From JAHJUB01 sp041653615 [NCBI: Candidatus Ratteibacteria bacterium] (GTDB taxonomy: Bacteria > Ratteibacteria > UBA8468 > MWAK01), in the NCBI GenBank assembly GCA_041653615.1, contig JBAZEZ010000008.1, positions 1-64,000 of the forward strand: a stretch of DNA of 64,000 nt. Direction: 5' to 3'. The translations under genes were made by a program, and so were the position numbers. Within the stretch, counting starts at the first letter, position 1, and each line of letters opens with the position of its first letter. The notes under the pieces are model-generated. The model had not been told where the DNA came from. It saw nothing but the letters and a program-made list of their open reading frames with translations, and ran no database searches. Positions 15,963 to 25,074 of the stretch are shown piece after piece.

Positions 15963-17232
15963 GTATATGCTCCTGGTTTTTCGACTTCCGAATTTTCGAA
16001 TTGTGAATTTTATACGCGAAATAGTACAACCAGACAAAGAAAAACAATCCGTTGTAAAAGTAGTGGCCCTGTCTTAATAACTGTATCATAAACATGGTAA
16101 ATATCGCGTTGCTGATTATTGATATATTTTCGTTACCCCTGTTTTTAAGGCGGAATTTAAATACAAAACAAAGAACTACTATCATGCCGAACAATCCTGT
16201 TTCGGAAGCTAACCGGAGGAAAAGAGAATTGGCGTCTTCTTTGTTTACTATCGGAGCATATTCCTGCCCAAAACCGCCCAAAATACCCGAATAAGGGAAT
16301 TCCTTATCATATGAAACAGGGTGGCTTCCTAAGCCGCGGCCAAACAAAGGATTACTGACAAAACTTTTATAAGCGACCAAAGCATTGCTGGCTAAGGCGT
16401 AAGTGCTTAAATTTACTTCGCCCGGTTGCTTTGCCCCGGTAGCGACTCTTAAAGTATCATCAAACCTCATGCGGATGTCCGGCACATAACGATAAGCGGT
16501 ATAAATACAAACCGGTATCAGTATTACCGCTAATAATAAATATCTGGGTTTTTTGACCTTAAAATAAATTAAGAACAAACTTATTAAGATTGCGATATAA
16601 GCAACTGCCGAAAATGTCAGAATGACACTTATGATTAATAATATGCTAGTTTTCTTGCTTAGGTAAAAGGAGTTATTTTTTGAAATAGTTATTAAGGAAA
16701 CGAACAATGCCGGAGCCATTGCGAAGGCGAAATGAGATGGTTCCATAAAAATTGAATTCACTCTCAACATTCCAAACGTTGTTTTCGCAAGCCACCACTT
16801 TGGTATCAGGTAACTGTAATCATACCCGGCTTTAAATCCTACCAAAAAGCTGAATTCCTGGAAAATTCCGATAATGGCCACAATCAGGGCGATTCGCAGG
16901 TAAATCTTAAACAGCTTGTTAACGTCGTATTTGTTGATTTTGATTAACAGGTAGTAGGCAAATCCGGTTATGAGAATACCCAAAACCTGTTTTGCCATAA
17001 GAAAAAATGTGTCGTTTCCGAGGCACACGTTTGCAAGAGAAGAAATCGTCAAAAGCGTTAATATGAGCAGAAAGTTTGAATTGATGCTAATATCGCGGTA
17101 ACGGAGAAGATACATGACCAGAAAAAATATGATGAAAATGTAACCGACATAGAATTCAAACGGCGAGGAAAATAGAATAAAACCGCCCGCAAAAACATTA
17201 AAAATTAATAGATAATTAAACAGATTTATCAT
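15955..17232 (-). CDS. O-antigen polymerase/ligase-like membrane protein (Wzy type)
   Basis: A 425-residue protein with about 10-12 hydrophobic segments and a large periplasmic loop near residues 255-330 (containing NPLFGRGLGSHPVSYDKEF), as in the O-antigen ligase/polymerase superfamily. It begins MINLFNYLLIFNVFAGGFIL. In a Wzx/Wzy route it would polymerise flipped repeat units in the periplasm. Sequence in this family diverges fast, so Wzy versus WaaL cannot be decided, but its place among repeat-unit genes favours polymerase. The gene is A+T-rich. Confidence 0.8.
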   Translation of the reverse strand: MINLFNYLLIFNVFAGGFILFSSPFEFYVGYIFIIFFLVMYLLRYRDISINSNFLLILTLLTISSLANVCLGNDTFFLMAKQVLGILITGFAYYLLIKINKYDVNKLFKIYLRIALIVAIIGIFQEFSFLVGFKAGYDYSYLIPKWWLAKTTFGMLRVNSIFMEPSHFAFAMAPALFVSLITISKNNSFYLSKKTSILLIISVILTFSAVAYIAILISLFLIYFKVKKPRYLLLAVILIPVCIYTAYRYVPDIRMRFDDTLRVATGAKQPGEVNLSTYALASNALVAYKSFVSNPLFGRGLGSHPVSYDKEFPYSGILGGFGQEYAPIVNKEDANSLFLRLASETGLFGMIVVLCFVFKFRLKNRGNENISIISNAIFTMFMIQLLRQGHYFYNGLFFFVWLYYFAYKIHNSKIRKSKNQEHIHA

Positions 17233-18302
17233 TTGCGAAATATATTGAGGAATTCTACAATTTTATTTACCCGGCGGCTCTTAACTATTTTGCGTTTTAC
17301 CGATACGGCCAGGGATACAAGTTTTTTATGCCTCCCCAGGGCATAGCAGGCTGCCGCCAAACCGGGGCTGTACCCAAATTTAAGCAAGTTATCCCTGAAT
17401 TGTCTCCATAGCGCAGGGCTGTTAATAAAAGACGTCACGTTAATTATCGTATACCAGGGGTGTTCGCGCGTCATAACCTTCAGGAAAGCTTTTTTTGCCC
17501 TAAGGTCTTCTGATAAAAATTTATCCGCTAATTTTAGATATCCGTCAAAATCAAGCAGGAATCTTTTTACTAATCCGCCGGTATTTTGAAAGCTTTCATT
17601 ATCATTACGCCAGAGCACAAGAGAATCTCGAATGTATTTCAGCCTGCATTTTCGTTTGGTGAAGGAAAAAAGAGAGGCGGCAAGCGCGTATGCCGTCCCG
17701 TCAAAATCATGTTGATAACCGGACTGCGTCCACTCTTGCCGGCGTAGGACAATCGAGCTCCAATAACTGAATAAGGCGCCAATTGAGTTTGCGCTATCGC
17801 AGTATTCCGTCAGTTCGTTATTATCGTGCAGATTAAAAACCCTGTCTTTAATATTCGCGGAAAGCCAAAGCCGGTTTCTGAGCGGCCGCATTTTTAAATC
17901 GCAGGTTGTTATGTTGCAAAGATATATTTCATATCCGGACTTGATTTCTTCCAACATTCTTTTTATCGCGTTTGTCTTTAACGCGTCATCGTCTGAAAAT
18001 AACCAACAGTACTCACCGCGCGAAAGCTTGATAGCCTGTGCCATGTCCAGGTCAACACCGCCGTTTTTTTCTAAACGCCGATATACTAAATTCCTGAATT
18101 TCGATTGGTATTTTCGCACGACTTCCGCCGTGTTGTCTGTGGACGCGCCGTCTACAACAACGATTTCTATGTTATCGTCAGCTTGAGAAATAATGCTTTC
18201 GAGGCTTTCGCCGATAAGGTTGGCGCGGTTGCGCGTGGTTATGCATACGGAAATTTTTATTTTATCCGATGAATTTTCTGTTTTACTAAGCGCTGTCTCC
18301 AT
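17229..18302 (-). CDS. Family 2 glycosyltransferase (abequosyltransferase-like)
   Basis: The 357-residue protein has KISVCITTRNRANLIGESLE near residue 15, IVVVDGASTDNTAEVVRKY and CWLFSDDDALKTNAI, the GT2 donor and metal motifs. LDMAQAIKLSRGEYCW between them fits the RfbV/abequosyltransferase-like branch. It overlaps the polymerase start by 4 bp and the gmd gene by 17 bp, indicating a tightly packed operon. The transferred sugar is probably one of the deoxysugars made by the gmd group upstream. Confidence 0.88.
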   Translation of the reverse strand: METALSKTENSSDKIKISVCITTRNRANLIGESLESIISQADDNIEIVVVDGASTDNTAEVVRKYQSKFRNLVYRRLEKNGGVDLDMAQAIKLSRGEYCWLFSDDDALKTNAIKRMLEEIKSGYEIYLCNITTCDLKMRPLRNRLWLSANIKDRVFNLHDNNELTEYCDSANSIGALFSYWSSIVLRRQEWTQSGYQHDFDGTAYALAASLFSFTKRKCRLKYIRDSLVLWRNDNESFQNTGGLVKRFLLDFDGYLKLADKFLSEDLRAKKAFLKVMTREHPWYTIINVTSFINSPALWRQFRDNLLKFGYSPGLAAACYALGRHKKLVSLAVSVKRKIVKSRRVNKIVEFLNIFRK

Positions 18303-19281
18303 ACGAACGTTCCTTTTCCAGGTCGGCTTTCACCATGAGGTTAACAAGTTGTTCGAATTTAACTTTAGGATTAAAACCAAATGTTTTTTGAGCTTTGGCG
18401 GTATCCCCGACCAATACGGATGTTTTAGTCGGTCGCAGCAGTTTAGCGTCCGTAACAACATAATTGTCCGGGTTAAGGTTTACCGCCGCGAATGCTTTTT
18501 CAACCCATTCCTTAATCGAGTGCGCTTGTCCGGTAGCAATTACGAAATCATCGGGTTTGCCCAACTGTAAAATCTGCCACGCGGTTTCCATGTATTCCCT
18601 GGAGTAGCCCCAATCAATTTTGGCGTTCAGGTCACCCAACGCCAGTTTGTCTTGTTTACCCAAAGCGATTCGCGCCACCGCACGTGTAATCTTACGCGTC
18701 ACGTATTCCGGAGTCCGCCGCGGCGACTCATGATTATAAAGAATGGCGTTTGACGCAAACATGCCGAAAGCTTTACGGTAGTAGCGCGTAAGATAGAAGG
18801 CCATTACTTTGGCGCACGCATACGGGCTGCAGGGGTTAAACGGTGTGGTTTCATTTTGCGTGACGCTGTCGGTTACGCCGAACATGTTTGAAGTACACGG
18901 CTGAAAATAGCGAATGGTCGGGTCAACCTGCCGGACTATCTCTAAGATACGTCCTACCGCTGCCCCGGTGATGTCTGCCGAATAACCGACCATGTCATAG
19001 CTCCAGCCCACGTGGTCCTGGTCGGCCTCGTTGTATATTTCCTGCGGCCTGACTGAATTAATGATGCGAAACAGCGAAGTTGCGTCAGCGAGGTCTCCCC
19101 GGTCAAGAAAAAAATGGTGATTGAACACTTCCGGATTTTGAATAAGATGTTCAATGTTGCGGGTGTTGCCTGTTGCCGAACGACGCACCATCCCGTGCAC
19201 TTCATATCCCTTTTCAAGTAGAATTTCCGCAAGATAACTGCCGTCTTGCCCCGTTACACCCAAAATTAACGCTTTTTTCAT
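18286..19281 (-). CDS. gmd: GDP-mannose 4,6-dehydratase
   Basis: The open frame reaches 19494, but the family N-terminus MKKALILGVTGQDGSYLAEI starts at ATG 19281, which is preceded by GAGAGG, giving 331 residues. The enzyme is an extended SDR. The Rossmann motif is GVTGQDG, the catalytic tyrosine region is CSPYACAKVMAFY, and FASNAILYNHESPRRTPEYV is the GDP-mannose dehydratase signature that separates it from dTDP-glucose dehydratase. It makes GDP-4-keto-6-deoxy-mannose, the shared precursor of GDP-fucose, GDP-perosamine and GDP-rhamnose. YNEADQDHVGWSYD replaces the more usual AQSHV wording. An adjacent perosamine-synthase-like gene and a fucosyltransferase suggest two uses. Confidence 0.95.
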   Translation of the reverse strand: MKKALILGVTGQDGSYLAEILLEKGYEVHGMVRRSATGNTRNIEHLIQNPEVFNHHFFLDRGDLADATSLFRIINSVRPQEIYNEADQDHVGWSYDMVGYSADITGAAVGRILEIVRQVDPTIRYFQPCTSNMFGVTDSVTQNETTPFNPCSPYACAKVMAFYLTRYYRKAFGMFASNAILYNHESPRRTPEYVTRKITRAVARIALGKQDKLALGDLNAKIDWGYSREYMETAWQILQLGKPDDFVIATGQAHSIKEWVEKAFAAVNLNPDNYVVTDAKLLRPTKTSVLVGDTAKAQKTFGFNPKVKFEQLVNLMVKADLEKERSYGDSA

Positions 19282-19321
19282 AATGCATCCTCTCCCTTGC
19301 AATAAGTACGCGTATTCAGAC

Positions 19322-20530
19322 TTACGATACAATACGAAATTCCGGCAACGGAACGATAAATTTGCCGCCCCGTGAACGCCATCCTGCCTCACGTTTATAA
19401 AATTCATCAAAGAAAGCCCACGGCAGTACAAGGAAATAATCCGGATTAGCCTTGCGCGCTTCTTCTTCGGATACAATCGGTATCCAGGAACCAATGGTAT
19501 ACTTGCCCCATTTCTCAGGGCTGCGCTCCGCGGCTGCCGTAATCAACGTATGGTCGAGCCCGTAATATTGGAGAATTACATTTCCTTTAGTAGACGCCCC
19601 GTAAACGTAAACCTTTTTACCCTTGGCAACTTCGACGGTAATGAATTCGACACACTTTTTACGGTTATCTGCAATGCGTTTTGCAAAAGCTAAAACATCA
19701 CCAAGCGCGGTTTTTTCTTTAAAAGCGATACCCGTTCCCTTGTAATGCCGTGCGAAAATTCGGTAACTGCCTCCGTTGACATCATTTTCTTCAATCTTGA
19801 ACATCTCAAGCCCGTTATTCTCAAATAAATATTTTAGCGAATTAAGCGAATAGTATTCCAGGTGTTCGTGACATATGTTTCCTAAGTCATTTTTTTCAAT
19901 CATCGGGGCCAAACACATCAACTGAGCCACAAAGATTCCGTCATCCGTCAAGGCGCGCTGGGCGTCTTTAATGAATTTATTCGGGTCTTCCAGGTCATAA
20001 AACATGCCGATGGCGGTAATAACTTTGGCTTTGCCAAACCCCCAACGAGAAGCCAACTCCATATATCGCTCGTAACTCCAAAAGTCATGCATCACGTATT
20101 CCGCGTTGTTTTTTAATGTTTCAACCAAATTATTCGCCGGTTCGCATCCCACGCGGTGAATCCCCGGCGCGGTGTAAGTTGCCAACATCGTGCCGTCATT
20201 TGCGCCGATATCCAGCACAACATCGCCGGGTTTAAGCGTTGCCGTAGATTCAATCCCCGCCGTAATATCCCGCAGCGCCCGGCGCATCGTATCGGTCACC
20301 CCGGACCGATACCAATAATAACGCGAGTACAGTAATTCCTGGGGAGCCGTGTGGCGAAGCTGCAAAAGGGAACACTGGGTGCATATTATCAGGTCAAGCG
20401 GCGCCTTCAGTCCCTTTCCGACTCTTTCCGCGGGTACGAAATCGTTTATATATTGTTCTCCGAGCGAAAATACTTCCTGTAACTTATTTGAACCGCAGAG
20501 ACGACAGGTTGTCCGGGTAATTGTTTCCAT
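19322..20530 (-). CDS. SAM-dependent sugar C-methyltransferase
   Basis: The 402-residue product has three parts. A zinc-binding N-terminus has CRLCGSNKLQEVFSLGEQ near residues 8-25 and CTQCSLLQLRHT. A central Rossmann methyltransferase domain has VVLDIGANDGTMLATY near 104. The C-terminal domain begins near 300 with YVYGASTKGNVILQYYGLD. This architecture (zinc-binding, Methyltransf_11-like, C-methyltransferase C-domain) is typical of enzymes adding a methyl branch to 4-keto sugar nucleotides such as TylC3 or EvaC. Between gmd and a perosamine-synthase-like aminotransferase it would act on a GDP-4-keto-deoxy sugar, giving a branched sugar; that substrate is inferred. Confidence 0.88.
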   Translation of the reverse strand: METITRTTCRLCGSNKLQEVFSLGEQYINDFVPAERVGKGLKAPLDLIICTQCSLLQLRHTAPQELLYSRYYWYRSGVTDTMRRALRDITAGIESTATLKPGDVVLDIGANDGTMLATYTAPGIHRVGCEPANNLVETLKNNAEYVMHDFWSYERYMELASRWGFGKAKVITAIGMFYDLEDPNKFIKDAQRALTDDGIFVAQLMCLAPMIEKNDLGNICHEHLEYYSLNSLKYLFENNGLEMFKIEENDVNGGSYRIFARHYKGTGIAFKEKTALGDVLAFAKRIADNRKKCVEFITVEVAKGKKVYVYGASTKGNVILQYYGLDHTLITAAAERSPEKWGKYTIGSWIPIVSEEEARKANPDYFLVLPWAFFDEFYKREAGWRSRGGKFIVPLPEFRIVS

Positions 20531-20540
20531 TTTTAACTTT

Positions 20541-21656
20541 TTAACGATAACCGTCGATAATAATCCGCACTGCGTCCACTACCTCATCAATCTGTTTTTC
20601 AGTCAAGGCCATACCCGAAGGTAAATACAGCCCCTGTCGGGCAATTCGTTCGGTGACCGGGTAATGTTCTCCCCGAAACAGCCCCAAATCACGCAAGGCC
20701 GGCTGTTCGTGTAACCCCCTAAAGAACGGACGTGTTCCGATTCCTTTTTTTTTGAGTTCTTTCATCATTGTTTCCGCGTCCAATTTTAAGGCACTGTCCA
20801 ACTCAATGCAATACATCCAATAAACCGTTTTGGCCCAGGGTTTTTCAATTTGGCACTTAATTCCCTTAATCTTTTGCAATTTCCCTCGGTAATATTCTCC
20901 CAGACTTCTTTTAATGCGCACAAATTCATCAATACGGTCCATTTGCGCCACACCAACAGCGGCTTGCAGGTTAGACATGCGGAAGTTATAACCCAAACCG
21001 GTATGATAAAATCTTTTTTCCGGACGAAAACAAAGATTGCGGTAAGATGCCGCCCGCTCAGCCATTTTTGGGTCAGAAGTAAGGACCATCCCGCCCTCGC
21101 CCGTAGTAATTATCTTGTTGGCGTAAAACGACCAAGCGCTGATATGGCCGATGCCGCCGCACCTGCGTCCCTTATACTCCGCTCCGTGGACTTCCGCGGC
21201 ATCCTCAATCACGACCAGCCGGTGTTTTTCGGCAACGGCCAATACGGGGTCCATGTCCACTGGATGCCCGTAGATATGTACCGGCATAATGGCCTTGGTC
21301 TTTGCGGTCAGGCGCGCTTCAATCCGGCCGGTATCCATGTTCCAGGTATCCGGTTCCGCGTCCACCAATACCGGTACCGCGCCAAGCCGGATAACCGCCG
21401 AAGCGCAGGAGATGATTGTAAAGGCAGGTATGATTACTTCATCGCCCTTGCCCACGCCGGCGGCAAACAAGGCCGTCTCCAAAGCCGCGGTACCGTTACA
21501 GACCGCAATCCCGTGCTTAACTCCAATATAGGCCGAGAATTTACGTTCAAATTCTCCGACGAACGGACCATCCGAAGATATCCAACCGGTCTCGATGCAT
21601 TGCGCCAGCAATTCTTTTTCCCGTCCGTTGAGCAACGGCTGGTTCACCGGTATCAT
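20541..21656 (-). CDS. DegT-family aminotransferase, GDP-perosamine synthase-like
   Basis: The 371-residue PLP enzyme reads MIPVNQPLLNGREKELLAQC, then ETGWISSDGPFVGEFERKFS, very close to perosamine synthase (RfbE/Per) N-termini. GTAALETALFAAGVGKGDEV and VIIPAFTIISCASAVIR follow, then AWSFYANKIITTGEGGMVLT with the PLP lysine. Perosamine synthase converts GDP-4-keto-6-deoxy-mannose (made by gmd) to GDP-perosamine with glutamate as amino donor. The neighbouring gmd supports this reading. The C-methyltransferase in between leaves open that the true product is a methylated derivative. Confidence 0.87.
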   Translation of the reverse strand: MIPVNQPLLNGREKELLAQCIETGWISSDGPFVGEFERKFSAYIGVKHGIAVCNGTAALETALFAAGVGKGDEVIIPAFTIISCASAVIRLGAVPVLVDAEPDTWNMDTGRIEARLTAKTKAIMPVHIYGHPVDMDPVLAVAEKHRLVVIEDAAEVHGAEYKGRRCGGIGHISAWSFYANKIITTGEGGMVLTSDPKMAERAASYRNLCFRPEKRFYHTGLGYNFRMSNLQAAVGVAQMDRIDEFVRIKRSLGEYYRGKLQKIKGIKCQIEKPWAKTVYWMYCIELDSALKLDAETMMKELKKKGIGTRPFFRGLHEQPALRDLGLFRGEHYPVTERIARQGLYLPSGMALTEKQIDEVVDAVRIIIDGYR

Positions 21657-22069
21657 TTTTTATCCTTTTTGCCTTCAAACCTGCCCTTGTCCGCGCCTTC
21701 AATAAACGGGCCGTTCTTTACTTCAATTATCTCGGCTTCCTGAAGTACCTCAATGCCGTGGCCGGCGCCGGCGAGCAGAATAATATCGCCGGCGGATAAT
21801 TTGCGGCTCTCTAAGAAGGATTGTTCAAAAGAATAAAAATCGATGCGAATTTCTCCTTTCTTGATAAATAAAACTTCTTGAGTACCGATGGTATTGCGGT
21901 GGACGGGATTATGGATATGCGGTAAAACCTGATAGCCCTTCGGACGCGTCATGTAGCCCATTTGCAAAGAGTATTCGTTGGGCGACAGAAACCGAATTCC
22001 ATCCTGCTTGTAGTCTTTATAAATAATAAGAGCGATAACCGTATCATTGTGCATAATTTTTTCAATCAT
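21653..22069 (-). CDS. Cupin-fold protein
   Basis: The 138-residue protein has a cupin core: YQVLPHIHNPVHRNTIGTQE near residues 46-65 supplies the His-x-His...Glu-like metal site, followed by VLFIKKGEIRIDFYSFEQ and later GDIILLAGAGHGIEVLQEAE. Related small cupins occur in O-antigen clusters and may bind or isomerise sugar nucleotides, but no reaction can be assigned. The start overlaps the upstream glycosyltransferase stop (ATGA-type, 4 bp) and its end overlaps the aminotransferase start by 4 bp, so it is embedded in the same transcription unit. Confidence 0.82.
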   Translation of the reverse strand: MIEKIMHNDTVIALIIYKDYKQDGIRFLSPNEYSLQMGYMTRPKGYQVLPHIHNPVHRNTIGTQEVLFIKKGEIRIDFYSFEQSFLESRKLSAGDIILLAGAGHGIEVLQEAEIIEVKNGPFIEGADKGRFEGKKDKK

Positions 22070-22989
22070 AATTCATCCTTTATGAAATCCCTTATTCCCG
22101 CGAATGTACCGTGTAATATCGAGCTGTAGTGATATTTTTCGTCTTTTTCTTGATATATCCCCTTAAGGAGAAACTTTTGTGTTATTCTTACGAATGCCTT
22201 TATTATCCTCTGCGAAACGATGGAGCAGTATACGATAAAACAAGGCTTGTCGTTAATGCTGTTTTTGGTAAGCATCGCTCCGATAGCATACGCGTATTTA
22301 TATACATAACCGGGAGACATAACGGGAATAGGGTGAAAAAATATTAAATTCGGCAAATATACCACTTGTTCTCCGGCCGCTTTTAATCTGAAAAAAATGT
22401 CCGTTTCTTCCGACCCGTAATATTTGGCGCCCGCTCCAAAACGTTCGTCATAAAAACCGATTTTTTCGAGCACCTTCCTGTTTAATACATGAGCGCTGCC
22501 CATGAAGTATTGAAAGTCGAAGCGGCTTAATTTTTTAATCTTGGTGTTTTTGAAAAGAACGGAAAAAGGAACGCCTTGGGCAGAATCTACGAGCCGGCCA
22601 CAAAATGCGTTAACTTTATTGTATGCCGTCATTTCCCTTGACAATATATCGATGAAATTTTGGCTTACCGCCGCGTCATCGTCTAAAAAAACAAGATAAT
22701 CCCCCGCGCTTTTTTCAATGGCGAAATTTCTGGCTACCGATAAGCCGATTTTATCGATATAGTAAACTTTAACAATCTCAGGATATTGTATTTTAATATC
22801 TTTTTTCTGTTTTGCTTTTTGAATAACCACTAGAATTTCAATCGGAACATCTTGTCTATATTCGTGCGCTTTTTCGATAGAGGCAATACACTGTTGCAAC
22901 TCCCGGTCCCGGTCAACAGACGCAATAATAAATGAGATTTTATGAAATGGCGTATTCACCGTTAAGCCTTTACGAGCCAGAATGAACAC
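22066..22989 (-). CDS. Family 2 glycosyltransferase
   Basis: GT2 enzyme of about 300 residues: ISFIIASVDRDRELQQCIAS near the start, IGLSVARNFAIEKSAGDYLV and FLDDDAAVSQNF as the DxD region. Two starts compete. A GTG at 22989 lies too close to its GGAG. A GTG at 22959 is preceded by AAAGG at good spacing, just after the upstream stop, and removes the 28-bp overlap. The latter is probably right. The sequence is A+T-rich, like its neighbours to 25 kb. Confidence 0.85.
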   Translation of the reverse strand: MFILARKGLTVNTPFHKISFIIASVDRDRELQQCIASIEKAHEYRQDVPIEILVVIQKAKQKKDIKIQYPEIVKVYYIDKIGLSVARNFAIEKSAGDYLVFLDDDAAVSQNFIDILSREMTAYNKVNAFCGRLVDSAQGVPFSVLFKNTKIKKLSRFDFQYFMGSAHVLNRKVLEKIGFYDERFGAGAKYYGSEETDIFFRLKAAGEQVVYLPNLIFFHPIPVMSPGYVYKYAYAIGAMLTKNSINDKPCFIVYCSIVSQRIIKAFVRITQKFLLKGIYQEKDEKYHYSSILHGTFAGIRDFIKDEL

Positions 22990-23927
22990 GGCTCCTCATT
23001 TGTTTCGTTTGCCAATATTGGACATTTATTATAAATTTCTTTAGAATAATGGTGTTTTAAATAATTCAACGCGCCGATAATCCGGTATTCATTATTGAAT
23101 GTCAGGAATGCTTCTAAGATGTACTGTTCGTTCCACAATTTTACATCTTTCAATACCCACTCATCGAGGTAATCTTTTGGAATAAAGATATCGTGGATGT
23201 GCACCAAAACACCTTTTCGTAAAATCGGTAAGATTTCTAAATATTCAAAAAGCACGTCTCCTTGAGGCCTTATAATATGAGAAGAATCGATGAATAAAAT
23301 ATCGTTTGCTTCTAAGTCTTTTAGAATTTTCTTTTCAATATTTTCAATCTTTTCTCTAAAAACCTTCAAATTTAAACTTTCTAACCATTTGTTTTCGTAG
23401 GGTTCTATGCAAACGTGTTCGCAAAAATAATCTTGATTTTCTTTTTTATTCTGCCTGACAGCGTTAATGGCCATCAATGTTGAATAACCGCACCCGATTT
23501 CAACAATCTTTCGCGGTTTAAATAACCGGACCATATTATACAGATACTCCGAATCGCCCGGGCCGATACTTGGATTACGATAATAAAATTCCAGAAGATC
23601 TGTTTTTTCCTTCGGTATTTTTTCGAGCTCTTTGTTATAGTTGAATTTGTTTAAAATCTGTAATTGTTCCGAATCGTTAAAATTAAGGCCCGGAAGTTCT
23701 CTGTCTTTCCTGAGAGATTTCTTAAGATGCTTTGGATTAAAAAGTGGTTCATAGTAATGGTCTCTGATGGGAAACACACCTACTTTCATAAATATTTTTT
23801 TACTCCAAACCATCCTTTGCATGCCTGCTTTTCTAATCCCTAACAATAAAACAGCGCTAACAAAGGTTAACGGCATCAAGAAAAAATCACAAAAAGAAAT
23901 TATTTTATTTAAAAATATCTTTTTCAT
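22962..23927 (-). CDS. SAM-dependent methyltransferase-like protein, membrane-anchored
   Basis: A 321-residue product with an N-terminal hydrophobic stretch (DFFLMPLTFVSAVLLLGI) and, from residue ~130, RKIVEIGCGYSTLMAINAVR, a class I methyltransferase motif I. DILFIDSSHIIRPQGDVLFE follows, as in the Methyltransf_24 branch found next to glycan genes. GVLVHIHDIFIPKDY is also typical of that branch. Substrate unknown; in polysaccharide loci such enzymes are usually taken to methylate sugars. The anchor suggests action at the membrane, perhaps on lipid-linked glycan. Confidence 0.8.
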   Translation of the reverse strand: MKKIFLNKIISFCDFFLMPLTFVSAVLLLGIRKAGMQRMVWSKKIFMKVGVFPIRDHYYEPLFNPKHLKKSLRKDRELPGLNFNDSEQLQILNKFNYNKELEKIPKEKTDLLEFYYRNPSIGPGDSEYLYNMVRLFKPRKIVEIGCGYSTLMAINAVRQNKKENQDYFCEHVCIEPYENKWLESLNLKVFREKIENIEKKILKDLEANDILFIDSSHIIRPQGDVLFEYLEILPILRKGVLVHIHDIFIPKDYLDEWVLKDVKLWNEQYILEAFLTFNNEYRIIGALNYLKHHYSKEIYNKCPILANETNEEPCSFWLVKA

Positions 23928-23954
23928 ATTATCTTATACGATAACAAAAAATTA

Positions 23955-24764
23955 CTAAAGAATTGAATTGGACGCATTTTTATTCCAATGGAGGATCTCT
24001 TTGTGATTACAAGGGTTAAATACGTCAATTTTACCTTCGTGTGGATACCGCTCGTTTTCAGGAGGAAGTTTCATATAATTACCAAAAACTTTTTGTAAGT
24101 ATTTTTCATAATTTTTTGGTGCCGGCACCAAGACGCCTTCAAATTCTAATATTTTTAAAGGAAATAGGTCGTCTTTATTAAAAAAAACAATACATTCCGG
24201 TACTGCGTAATGTTTAACTTTTATCAGTTTGTAAAAAAATCCTAAAAATTTCTTAAATAACAATGAGCGAATTATCATCTTTTTTTGTATTTCAAAAATA
24301 GATTTAGTTTTTGATAGCCACTTATCGTAAATGAATATATCGAGCTGAATGCCATTATGCCATTTTGATTTGGGGTTTTTTTCTTGCCATTCAACATAAT
24401 TACTATATTTATCTCTTAATTTTGCTTCGATAATGTTTGCCGCAGGATAATGAGGGTCTGTTTTTGAATTTTGAAAAAAAATGTCGTTTGGCAACTGCGG
24501 AACGCCAATTTCTACGAATTTATTATAACTTTCCCTTGTCATTCCAATATCTATGTCGGCATCCCAGGGAATAAAACCCTCATGCCTGACAGCGCCTAAT
24601 AAAGTCCCAAAGTTAACCCAATAATCAATGTTATTTTTTCTACACAAATAATCAAATATTTTTAACATTCTAAGCATCACTAATTGAGCTTTTCTTAAAT
24701 CTGTTTTACCGCTTAATCTTTCATCAGGGAATAATCTGAAGAAATCCGTTGTTTTATCAGCCAC
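23955..24764 (-). CDS. LicD-family phosphotransferase
   Basis: The frame is open to 24809, but GTG 24764 is preceded by a perfect GGAGG six bases away, so it is the likely start; this gives 269 residues. The LicD core is clear: YWVNFGTLLGAVRHEGFIPW followed by DADIDIGMTRESY, with the nucleotidyltransferase-like metal site (DxDxD). LicD proteins move phosphocholine or a related phospho-alcohol from a CDP carrier to glycans. The gene next to it in the opposite direction (25075-25785) encodes a CTP-dependent cytidylyltransferase that could make the CDP donor. The gene is strongly A+T-rich. Confidence 0.9.
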   Translation of the reverse strand: MADKTTDFFRLFPDERLSGKTDLRKAQLVMLRMLKIFDYLCRKNNIDYWVNFGTLLGAVRHEGFIPWDADIDIGMTRESYNKFVEIGVPQLPNDIFFQNSKTDPHYPAANIIEAKLRDKYSNYVEWQEKNPKSKWHNGIQLDIFIYDKWLSKTKSIFEIQKKMIIRSLLFKKFLGFFYKLIKVKHYAVPECIVFFNKDDLFPLKILEFEGVLVPAPKNYEKYLQKVFGNYMKLPPENERYPHEGKIDVFNPCNHKEILHWNKNASNSIL

Positions 24765-24918
24765 TTTTGTCCTCCAAAAAACTATGCATTTTATAAAAGT
24801 TGCATTCAATCAACCGGTGCAACAGGTAAGGATTTAATGGCTTTTTGATGAGGTCTGATAGTTCAAATACTTTCGAGGCCGGAGGCCGATTATTTAACAG
24901 GTTTTCGATATTTTTCAT
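24757..24918 (-). CDS. Small hypothetical ORF upstream of licD
   Basis: From ATG 24918 a 53-residue product runs to a TGA that overlaps the licD start region by 8 bp. The frame is open further to 25050, but the upstream part overlaps the probable promoter region of the divergent gene. It has no recognisable domain (MKNIENLLNNRPPASKVFEL at the start). Its 3' end contains the licD ribosome site, so it could be a short leader gene coupled to licD, or a remnant of a longer gene. Weak evidence. Confidence 0.3.
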   Translation of the reverse strand: MKNIENLLNNRPPASKVFELSDLIKKPLNPYLLHRLIECNFYKMHSFLEDKSG

Positions 24919-25074
24919 CCGGTGACTGTTTATTATAGCAAAGTCGGTTTTCTTTGGCAAGAAGCCGAAGTACCTTGCCAGACCAATCGTTCCACAGCTA
25001 TTGGATTTTGTTTGGTTGACAAATAGATTTAACGGAGTAAAATATAACAATAAGGCAATGTATCAAACCAAAAT

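Noticed and set aside
19282-19494. Longer gmd N-terminus
   Set aside because: It overlaps the methyltransferase gene by ~170 bp and is unrelated to Gmd; ATG 19281 has a good ribosome site and the family start.
20850-21743. 297-codon plus-strand ORF
   Set aside because: It is antisense to the perosamine-synthase-like gene and has no protein-family features; it is a shadow of that gene's codon bias.
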